Shown: in pieces, positions 57,840 through 64,000 of the stretch
How the letters are laid out: every line of letters begins with the position of its first letter
Numbering within the stretch: position 1 is the first letter of the stretch
NCBI RefSeq assembly: GCF_025666195.1
Contig: NZ_CP102592.1
Span: forward strand, 3,348,001 to 3,412,000
Direction of reading: 5' to 3'
Source: Xanthomonas sp. CFBP 8443
GTDB lineage: Bacteria > Pseudomonadota > Gammaproteobacteria > Xanthomonadales > Xanthomonadaceae
DNA: 64,000 nucleotides
Made by a program: the position numbers and the translations under genes
The notes under the pieces: generated by a model
What the model was told of the DNA's origin: nothing
The model's database searches: none
Seen by the model: only the letters and a program-made list of their open reading frames with translations

Positions 57840-58670
57840 ATGCAGCACGACCCCCATCCCCCCAAGGTCGCGCCCGGCGCTGCCGAGCTGCCGCCCGATG
57901 CGCCGCTCAGCGACGACGAGGCGGCGCTCGCGCGACGGCTCGGCATCAACGGCCTGTCGCGGCGCGAATTCATCGCCCTGCTGTCGGCCGCCGGGCTGAG
58001 CGGCGCCGGCGGCCAGATCGCCTTCAGCGAGGCCGCCTTCGCCGCACCGGCAAACGTGCCGCCGCCGCAGAACGCGCTGCCGGTCGTGCTGCAGGTCAAC
58101 GGCCAGCGCCATGCGCTGCGGCTGGACCCGCGCACCACGCTGCTGGACGCGCTGCGCGAGCACCTGGCGTTGACCGGCACCAAGAAGGGCTGCGACCACG
58201 GCCAGTGCGGCGCGTGCACGGTGATCGTCGACGGCGAGCGGCGGCTGTCCTGCCTGACCCTGGCCGCGCAGGCCGAGGACGCGCAGATCACCACCATCGA
58301 AGGCCTGGCCGACGGCGAGCGGCTGCATCCGATGCAGGCCGCGTTCGTGCAGCACGACGGCTTCCAGTGCGGCTACTGCACGCCCGGGCAGATCTGCTCG
58401 GCGGTGGCGCTGCTCAACGAGATCAAGCGCGGCGACGCCAGCCACGTCAGTGCCGACGTCAGCCAGCCGGTGACCGACCTCACCGATGCCGAAGTGCGCG
58501 AACGCATGAGCGGCAACCTGTGCCGCTGCGGCGCCTATCCCAAGATCGTCGCCGCGATCCAGGACGTGCACAGCGGCGGCGCGCCGCGTGCGCTGACCTG
58601 GCGCTACGTCGACCAGTCCGAACTGACCGCGCTGAAGATGGCGAAGGAGGTGGCCGATGACGCCGTTTAA
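57840..58670 (+). CDS. paoA: Molybdenum hydroxylase iron-sulfur subunit, Tat-exported (PaoA type)
   Basis: A 276-residue small subunit of the xanthine oxidase family. A twin-arginine signal starts at LSRREFIALLSAAGLSGAG (Arg41-Arg42) after a 40-residue cytosolic lead. Two [2Fe-2S] sites follow: plant-type CDHGQCGACTVIVDGERRLSC, then CGYC and CRCG. It passes electrons from the molybdenum subunit to FAD. The Tat signal places the complex in the periplasm, as for E. coli PaoABC. It overlaps paoB by 14 bases. Confidence 0.88.
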   Translation: MQHDPHPPKVAPGAAELPPDAPLSDDEAALARRLGINGLSRREFIALLSAAGLSGAGGQIAFSEAAFAAPANVPPPQNALPVVLQVNGQRHALRLDPRTTLLDALREHLALTGTKKGCDHGQCGACTVIVDGERRLSCLTLAAQAEDAQITTIEGLADGERLHPMQAAFVQHDGFQCGYCTPGQICSAVALLNEIKRGDASHVSADVSQPVTDLTDAEVRERMSGNLCRCGAYPKIVAAIQDVHSGGAPRALTWRYVDQSELTALKMAKEVADDAV

Positions 58671-59658
58671 GTACCAGCGCGCCAGTTCCGCCGAGGACGC
58701 GGTGCGCCGCGTCGCCGCCAATCCGAACGCGCGTTTCCTCGGCGGCGGCACCAACCTGCTCGACCTGATGAAGGAAGGCGTGACCGGCGCCGACGAGATC
58801 GTCGACCTGACCCGGCTCAAGGGCCTGGCCGAGATCGCCGAAACCGCCGACGGCGGCCTGCGCCTGGGTGCGCTGGCCAACAACACCCACACCGCCAACC
58901 ACCCGCTGGTGCGCCAGCGCTATCCGCTGCTGAGCCAGGCGATCCTGGCCGGGGCGACGATGCAGCTGCGCAACATGGCCACCAACGGCGGCAACCTGCT
59001 GCAACGCACGCGCTGCGGCTATTTCTACGACACCGCCCTGCCCTGCAACAAGCGCAGCCCCGGCAGCGGGTGCGGCGCGCGCGAAGGCCTCAACCGCACC
59101 CACGCGATCTTCGGCCACAGCGAGCATTGCGTGGCGGTGCATCCCTCGGACATGTGCGTGGCGCTGGCCGCGCTCGATGCCACGGTGCAGGTGCGCACGC
59201 CGGCCGGCGCGCGCCGCGAGATCCCCTTCGCCGACTTCCACCTGCTGCCTGACGCGCGCGCCGACCTGGACAACCAACTGGCGCATGGCGAACTGATCGA
59301 GGCGATCGTCCTGCCGGCGCAGCGCTTCGCCGCGCACAGCCACTACCTGAAGGTGCGCGACCGCGCCAGCTACGCGTTCGCGCTGGTCTCGGTGGCCGCG
59401 GCGCTGGCGCTGGAGCCGGATGGGCGCATCCGCGAGGCGCGCATCGCGATGGGCGGGGTGGCGCACAAGCCATGGCGCGCGCACGCCGCCGAACGCGCAC
59501 TGGTCGGCCAGCGCATCGGCGAGGCCGCCTTCGCCGCCGCCGCGCAGGCCGAGATGGCCGCCGCGCGCCCGCTGGCGCACAACGCCTACAAGGTGCCGAT
59601 GGGCACGCACGCGATGATCCGCGCTCTGCATCGCGCCAGCGGCAGCGATGCCGCGTGA
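58657..59658 (+). CDS. paoB: Molybdenum hydroxylase FAD subunit (PaoB type)
   Basis: A 333-residue FAD-binding subunit. The FAD motif is ARFLGGGTNLLDLMKEG, and a four-Cys cluster region typical of PaoB is CGYFYDTALPCNKRSPGSGCGAREG. It accepts electrons from the [2Fe-2S] centres. The start lies inside the paoA gene, giving translational coupling. It has no own signal peptide and would be exported with PaoA. Confidence 0.88.
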   Translation: MTPFKYQRASSAEDAVRRVAANPNARFLGGGTNLLDLMKEGVTGADEIVDLTRLKGLAEIAETADGGLRLGALANNTHTANHPLVRQRYPLLSQAILAGATMQLRNMATNGGNLLQRTRCGYFYDTALPCNKRSPGSGCGAREGLNRTHAIFGHSEHCVAVHPSDMCVALAALDATVQVRTPAGARREIPFADFHLLPDARADLDNQLAHGELIEAIVLPAQRFAAHSHYLKVRDRASYAFALVSVAAALALEPDGRIREARIAMGGVAHKPWRAHAAERALVGQRIGEAAFAAAAQAEMAAARPLAHNAYKVPMGTHAMIRALHRASGSDAA

Positions 59659-59680
59659 GCACCCAACCGGAGAACCGGCA

Positions 59681-61876
59681 ATGAACTACATCGGCAAGGA
59701 AATGCGCCGCGTCGACGGCTACGCCAAGGTCACCGGCAAGGCGCGCTACGCGGCGGAGTTCCAGATCCCGCACCTGACCCACGGCTACATCCTCACCAGC
59801 ACCATCGCCAAGGGCCGCATCGTGCGCATCGACACCCGCGCCGCCGAGGCCGCGCCGGGGGTGATCAAGGTGTTGACCCATCTGAATTCGGTCAAGCCGG
59901 TGTCCGACGAGGTCAAGAAGAAGGGCGAGGACCTGTCGTTCCGCGCCCTGGTCGACGAGCGCATCCATTTCAGCGCGCAACCGATCGCGGTGGTGGTCGC
60001 CGCCAGCTTCGAGCAGGCGCGGCATGCCGCACGGCTGATCCAGGTGGACTACGCGGCGGAAACGCCCAGCACCGATTTCGTGGCGCTGCTCGACCGGGCC
60101 TACGATCCGACGCCGAAGGAATCGCCGCCGCCGCGCGGCAACCCGGCCGCCGCGTTCGCCGCCGCGCCGGTCCAGGTGCGGGCCGCGTACACGATGCCGA
60201 TCGAGCACCACAACCCGATGGAGCCGCACGGCGGCATCGGCTACTGGATCGGCGACACGCTGACCGTCATCAACAAGAGCCAGAACGTCCACCAGGATCG
60301 CGAGCAGCTGGCCGGCTATTTCGGCATTCCCACCGAGCGGGTCAACGTGGTGTCGCTGTTCGTCGGCGGCGCGTTCGGCTCGTGCCTGCGCCCGAACTAC
60401 TACACCTTCCTGCTCGGCGCGGTGTCCAAGGCGGTCGGCCGCCCGGTCAAGATCGTCTACACCCGCCGGCAGATGTTCAGCGGCCACGGCTACCGCCCCT
60501 ACTATCGGGTGGAATTGGACCTGGGCGCCGACGCGGCCGGCAAGCTGCAGGCGATCCGCTACCGGCACGTGCTCAACACCTCGCGCATCGAGGCGTTCAA
60601 CGAAGCGTTCCTGCGCAACGCGCGCTCGCTGTACGCCTGCCCCAACGTCGAGGACCGCTTCGAGGTGGTCGACACCGACCTGCCGACGCCGCAGGCGATG
60701 CGCGCGCCCGGCGCGATCAGCCAGATGTTCGGCATCGAGTGCGCAATGGACGAACTGGCCCACGCGCTGAAGATGGACCCGTTGCAGCTGCGCCTGGCCA
60801 ACTACGCCGAGACCGATCCGGAAACCGGCAAGCCGTTCTCGAGCAAGGCGCTGCGCGAGTGCTACCGGCTCGGTGCCGAGACCTTCGGCTGGAGCAAACG
60901 CAACCCCGAACCGCGCTCGATGCGCGATGGGCGCCTGCTGGTCGGCTGGGGCATGGCCACCGGCACCTGGCCGGCGATGCAGATGCCGGCGCTGGCGCGA
61001 GTGCTGCTCAAGGCCGACGGCAGCGCCGTGGTCGGCAGCGCCACCGCCGACATCGGCCCCGGCACCTATACGGTGATGACCCTGATCGCCGCCGAGTACC
61101 TGGGCATCGACGCCAAGCGCGTGCAGTTCGAACTCGGCGACACGCGCCTGCCGAAGGCGCCGTCGCAGGGCGGCTCGTGGACCACCGCCAGCGTCGGCAG
61201 CGCGATCCACGGCGCGGTGCGCGAGATCCGCGGCAAGCTGCTGGAGCTGGCCAGGCAGGACGGGCAATCGGCGTTCAGCGGCCTGGACGTGGACGCGGTG
61301 GAACTGGCCGATGGCCGGCTGCGCCCGACCGGCAAGCCCGAGGCCGGCCTGGACGTGGCCAAACTGATGCGCCAGCACGGCCTGCAGGAACTGGAGGTGG
61401 TGCACGAGTCCAAGCCCTCGGCCGAGCGCCAGAAGTACGCCACCGCCGCGCACGGCGCGCAGTTCATCGAGGTCAAGGTCGATCCGGACACCGGCATGGT
61501 GCAGGTGACCCGGGTCATCGAGGCCACCGCCTGCGGCAAGATCATGAACCCGCTGACCTCGCACAGCCAGGAGATCGGCGCGGTGGTGATGGGCATCGGC
61601 ATGGCGCTCAGCGAAGGCACCGAGGTCGACCACCGCTACGGGCGCATGCTCAATGCGTCGCTGGCCGACTACCACGTACCGGTCAACGCCGACGTGCAGC
61701 AGATCGAAACCATGTTCTTGGAGGAGCAGGACCGCATCGTCAACCCGCTCGGGGTCAAGGGCATGGGCGAACTGGGCATGGTCGGCATTCCCGCGGCGAT
61801 CGCCAACGCCGTGTTCCATGCCACCGGCAAGCGCATCCGCGAACTGCCGATCACCCCGGACAAGCTGATCGGCTGA
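59681..61876 (+). CDS. paoC: Molybdenum hydroxylase large subunit (PaoC type)
   Basis: A 731-residue catalytic subunit. Molybdopterin-binding segments include VGGAFGSCLRPNYYTF, PQAMRAPGAISQMFG and SQGGSWTTASVGSAI, and the catalytic Glu lies in GVKGMGELGMVG near the end. It oxidises aromatic aldehydes in known PaoABC enzymes; the substrate here is inferred. It is 22 bases after paoB and closes the operon. Confidence 0.9.
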   Translation: MNYIGKEMRRVDGYAKVTGKARYAAEFQIPHLTHGYILTSTIAKGRIVRIDTRAAEAAPGVIKVLTHLNSVKPVSDEVKKKGEDLSFRALVDERIHFSAQPIAVVVAASFEQARHAARLIQVDYAAETPSTDFVALLDRAYDPTPKESPPPRGNPAAAFAAAPVQVRAAYTMPIEHHNPMEPHGGIGYWIGDTLTVINKSQNVHQDREQLAGYFGIPTERVNVVSLFVGGAFGSCLRPNYYTFLLGAVSKAVGRPVKIVYTRRQMFSGHGYRPYYRVELDLGADAAGKLQAIRYRHVLNTSRIEAFNEAFLRNARSLYACPNVEDRFEVVDTDLPTPQAMRAPGAISQMFGIECAMDELAHALKMDPLQLRLANYAETDPETGKPFSSKALRECYRLGAETFGWSKRNPEPRSMRDGRLLVGWGMATGTWPAMQMPALARVLLKADGSAVVGSATADIGPGTYTVMTLIAAEYLGIDAKRVQFELGDTRLPKAPSQGGSWTTASVGSAIHGAVREIRGKLLELARQDGQSAFSGLDVDAVELADGRLRPTGKPEAGLDVAKLMRQHGLQELEVVHESKPSAERQKYATAAHGAQFIEVKVDPDTGMVQVTRVIEATACGKIMNPLTSHSQEIGAVVMGIGMALSEGTEVDHRYGRMLNASLADYHVPVNADVQQIETMFLEEQDRIVNPLGVKGMGELGMVGIPAAIANAVFHATGKRIRELPITPDKLIG

Positions 61877-61950
61877 GCGCGACGGCACCCTGCCATCGCT
61901 GCGCGCGGGCATTCGCTCGTGCGCGGCCAGGGTGTCGCTTCGTGCTTTCC

Positions 61951-62014
61951 TGTAGGAGCGGCTTCAGCCGCGACCGTGGCCTTGCCGATAAGCCCGGTCG
62001 CGGCTGAAGCCGCT
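61951..62014. repeat. REP palindrome split by the IS110 element
   Basis: The left arm TGTAGGAGCGGCTTC and most of the right arm, ending GAAGCCGCT at 62014. The missing end CCTACA appears at 63167-63172, directly after the element. Joining them restores the standard REP. Confidence 0.9.
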
Positions 62015-62049
62015 TGTGTCTTACGCAGGTCTATCGTTGAGGTGAGAGC

Positions 62050-62192
62050 GGAGTGCGGCAGGCCGCTAAGTCGCAGTGCCTCACGAGCACGAGTAGGAGT
62101 CAGGGCCGCCGCACTCCGTTTCTCCTGCCAGCAAGCCCGAACAGTTGCCTGAGCCGCGAGCTCGAACCTACAAGCATGGGCATCGGCAGGAG
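62050..62192 (+). ncRNA. Predicted bridge RNA of the IS110 element
   Basis: Two stem-bounded loops lie between the left end and the transposase start. Loop 1: outer stem GGAGTGCGGC (62050-62059) with GCCGCACTCC (62108-62117), inner hairpin GTGC/GCAC (62076-62090). Its left side GCCGCT (62062-62067) equals the target, and its right side GTAGGAG (62093-62099) is complementary to CTCCTAC of the target. Loop 2: outer stem CTCCTGCC (62122-62129) with GGCAGGAG (62185-62192). Its left side ACAGTTGCCT (62141-62150) matches 9 of 10 bases of the element's right end ACAGTTGACT, and ACAAG (62170-62174) is complementary to CTTGT at the left end. This is the target-loop/donor-loop layout described for IS621. 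Confidence 0.8.
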
Positions 62193-62227
62193 ATCTCTCG
62201 TCCCTGAGTTTACTGCGGAGAACGCCT

Positions 62228-63157
62228 ATGTCTATGCAGCGCTTTGTCGGGATCGATGTCTCCAAGGCCGAGCTGGTCGTTCACGTCTTGCCGGATGGGC
62301 TGACCTGGACTCAGGCCAATACGCCCGAGGGGCACGCCGGCCTGGCCGAACGCCTGGCCTTGCTGGGATGCGAGCGGATCGTGCTGGAGGCCAGCGGTGG
62401 CTACGAACGGGCGATAGTGCAGGTGCTGACGCAGGCTGGTCTGCCCGCGGTCCGGCTGCCTGCCCAGCGTCCTCGTGCGCTGGCGCACGCGTTGGGACTC
62501 AAGGCCAAGACCGATGCTCTGGATGCGCGGTTGCTGGCTGTGGCGGCCCAGTGCATCCACGCTCAGCCCACCGCGGTGCTCCCTGCGCCGCTGCAGGCGC
62601 TGCGCGAACTGCTCCACCTGCGCAGCACCCTGGTCGCCCAGCGCGATGCGCAGCGCCGCTGCATGGAGCACGTGACCTGCAAGGCGGTGCGCGACCAATG
62701 GCTCGAGGTGATCGCGCTGCTGCAGCAGCGCATCTGTAACGTGTCCCGGCAGATCGCACAGGCGGGGGCTGCCTGCTCCAGCCTGCCCAAATTGCCTGGG
62801 CTTGGCCCGATCCTGCGCGCCACCCTGGCAGCCCGGCTCCCCGAGCTGGGCACCGTGCATCCGCGCAAGATCATCGCCTTGGTCGGGCTGGCGCCGTTCA
62901 ATCGCGATAGCGGCCGCTGGCGCGGCCAACGCCGCATCCAGGGCGGACGCGCCGACGTGCGACGAGTGCTGTACATGGCCACGTGGGCCTCCATCCGCAC
63001 CGGCTCCCCGCTGTCACACACCTACGCCCGCCTGACCGCCGCAGGCAAACCCGCCAAGGTCGCCATTGTCGCGTGCATGCACAAGTACCTGCGATGGCTC
63101 AATGCCATTGCCCGAGACCAGGCGCCTTACGCTCCTCCGGAGATCGCTTCTGCATGA
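62228..63157 (+). CDS. IS110-family transposase (bridge RNA-guided recombinase type)
   Basis: A 309-residue recombinase. The N-terminal RuvC-like DEDD domain has Asp10 (FVGIDVSKAE), Glu54 (IVLEASGGYE) and Asp96/Asp99 (KTDALDARLLA). The C-terminal Tnp domain carries the catalytic Ser228 in NRDSGRWRGQRRIQGGRADVRRVLYMATW. All landmark residues are intact, so the element may be active. The start at 62228 or ATG 62234 are both possible. Confidence 0.92.
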   Translation: MSMQRFVGIDVSKAELVVHVLPDGLTWTQANTPEGHAGLAERLALLGCERIVLEASGGYERAIVQVLTQAGLPAVRLPAQRPRALAHALGLKAKTDALDARLLAVAAQCIHAQPTAVLPAPLQALRELLHLRSTLVAQRDAQRRCMEHVTCKAVRDQWLEVIALLQQRICNVSRQIAQAGAACSSLPKLPGLGPILRATLAARLPELGTVHPRKIIALVGLAPFNRDSGRWRGQRRIQGGRADVRRVLYMATWASIRTGSPLSHTYARLTAAGKPAKVAIVACMHKYLRWLNAIARDQAPYAPPEIASA

Positions 63158-63216
63158 CAGTTGACTCCTACAAGGGATTCGCTCGTCCGTAACCAGCGCC
63201 CCAGCTTCCTTGGCCG

Positions 63217-63822
63217 CTACGGATCCAGCCAGCCGCGCTCCACCGCGGCCAGCACGTCCTGCTGGGTGTCCAGGTCCAGCGCCAGCGCCGGCGCGACGAT
63301 GCAGCCGAGGCTGTCCGGCGCCATCGCCTCGAACAGCGCGCGCAGGCCGCGGTCGCCGGACAAGCGCAGCCCGCGCCAACAGTCCTGCGCCACCACCGCC
63401 GGCATGCCGCGCACGCCGGCGTAGGCGCTGATCGCGCAGCCGGAGGCGGCGCGCATGGCCGCGGCCAGCAGGTCGTGCAGGTGCGGCAGATCCAGCGCCG
63501 GCTGGTCGCAGCCGAGCACCAGGCTATGGGTGATGGAGGCGTCGTCGTGGACGACCGCGCGCAGGCACTCCAGGCTGCCGCCCATGCCGCTGGACCAGTC
63601 CGGATTGCGCACCACTTCCACCGGCAACCCGTCCAGCGCCGGGCGCAGCGCCTCGGCCTGCGCGCCCAGCACCACCACGCAACGCGCCGGCGCCGTGGCC
63701 AGCGCCAGGCGCGCGGCGCGGCGCAGCAGCGGCTCGCCGTCGCGGGTCAGCGCCTGCTTGGCGTGGCCAAGGCGGCGGCTGGCGCCGGCGGCCAGGATCA
63801 ACGCCGCATGCGCCTGGCTCAT
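63217..63822 (-). CDS. mocA: MocA-like molybdenum cofactor nucleotidyltransferase
   Basis: A 201-residue nucleotidyltransferase with the N-terminal loop LILAAGASRRLGHAKQALTRDGEPLL and the metal site VLGCDQPALDLPHL. MocA adds CMP to molybdopterin to make the cytosine dinucleotide cofactor used by PaoABC-type enzymes. Its start overlaps the xdhC stop as ATGA. It faces the paoABC operon across the IS element. Confidence 0.87.
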   Translation of the reverse strand: MSQAHAALILAAGASRRLGHAKQALTRDGEPLLRRAARLALATAPARCVVVLGAQAEALRPALDGLPVEVVRNPDWSSGMGGSLECLRAVVHDDASITHSLVLGCDQPALDLPHLHDLLAAAMRAASGCAISAYAGVRGMPAVVAQDCWRGLRLSGDRGLRALFEAMAPDSLGCIVAPALALDLDTQQDVLAAVERGWLDP

Positions 63823-64000
63823 CGCGCTTCCTCCTCGGCATCCAAGGGCACCGGCGGCGCCACTGCATCGCGGTGCGAGCGCCGCGGCCTGCCGCCCGCC
63901 TCCGCCACCGCGTCCGGCCGTGGCGGCGCGGTGCGGGTGGCCTGCAGCTGCGCGGCGATGCTCAGCGCGATCGCCTCCGCGCCGCTGCCGCCCAGCCGCA
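63819..64000 (-). CDS. XdhC-family cofactor maturation protein, C-terminal part only
   Basis: The last 60 residues of a protein continuing beyond the right edge. The segment RLGGSGAEAIALSIAAQLQAT matches the closing (GARTPAEIALSIxAE) helix of XdhC/PaoD chaperones, followed by an unconserved 38-residue tail. XdhC proteins sulfurate and insert the molybdenum cofactor. The stop TGA overlaps the mocA start codon. Confidence 0.75.
   Translation of the reverse strand, partial: RLGGSGAEAIALSIAAQLQATRTAPPRPDAVAEAGGRPRRSHRDAVAPPVPLDAEEEAR

Larger units (their letters stand above)
62015..63166 (+). mobile_element. IS110-family insertion sequence in a REP palindrome
   Basis: A 1,152-base element (62015-63166, counting one copy of the core) with CT immediately before it (62013-62014) and at its right end (63165-63166). 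No long terminal inverted repeats are seen, as usual for IS110. About 210 bases of non-coding sequence precede the transposase and only 9 follow it, which places it in the IS110 rather than the IS1111 arrangement. The element lies between paoC and mocA, which face each other, and disrupts neither. Confidence 0.88.

Noticed and set aside
62015-63166. IS1111-type element with terminal inverted repeats
   Set aside because: No inverted repeats are seen near the ends, and the long non-coding part lies before the transposase, not after it.

Overview
The window reads as chromosomal DNA of a Xanthomonas-like gammaproteobacterium. The evidence is: very GC-rich, densely packed genes with short gaps; a type IV secretion killing effector ending in an XVIPCD domain; several TonB-dependent receptors including a sugar-scavenging locus; an NPP phosphodiesterase and a DUF885 lipoprotein typical of xanthomonads; and many intergenic palindromes built on TGTAGGAGCGGCTTC. 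The species cannot be fixed from the sequence alone. No rRNA, tRNA, CRISPR array, prophage or plasmid origin was seen.

Layout. 1-5.2 kb: a two-domain methyltransferase cut by the left edge, hemJ, a second methyltransferase, an intracellular PHA depolymerase and a PadR/HAAS-sensor pair. 5.3-13.6 kb: the XVIPCD effector, a periplasmic cyclophilin, a DinB protein, a divergent EamA/LysR pair, and an ArsR regulator next to a cupin-DUF2867 fusion. 13.7-18.9 kb: DUF4349 and GFA proteins, the DUF885 lipoprotein and an ABC exporter. 19-27 kb: a carbohydrate locus (GH3, TonB receptor, GH30, LacI regulator) around one perfect operator palindrome. 27.2-33.2 kb: a triple REP array, a VOC protein, a class C beta-lactamase-like hydrolase and an ECF42-type sigma factor with two YCII and two VOC proteins. 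33.4-45.8 kb: mostly housekeeping (DUF72, EamA, GGDEF, RluF, DEAD-box helicase, an ECF sigma factor and its partner, S4 protein, UbiM-like hydroxylase, MAPEG, ClpP-like lipoprotein). 46-52 kb: Ada-AlkA plus Ogt alkylation repair, NPP, ClC and ribosomal protein THX. 52-54.6 kb: a MerC-like protein and a ZnuD-like receptor diverging from a Zur-like site. 55-64 kb: a TonB receptor, a Tat-exported molybdenum hydroxylase (PaoABC type), an IS110-family element, and convergent mocA-xdhC cofactor genes.

The most notable element is the IS110-family insertion at 62015-63166. It split a REP palindrome exactly at a CT dinucleotide. Its 5' non-coding region folds into two stem-bounded loops whose sequences match the REP target on both sides and the element's own two ends. 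That is the arrangement described for bridge RNAs of IS621-type elements, and it can be read here base by base. Intact copies of the same 15-base target lie at nine places in the window, so the element has many potential landing sites.

Other systems act as groups. XdhC and MocA probably mature the cofactor of PaoABC. The LacI regulator probably controls the beta-glucan-type uptake locus through TGACAGCGCTGTCA. PadR is translationally coupled to its membrane partner, and several other gene pairs share ATGA or GTGA overlaps.
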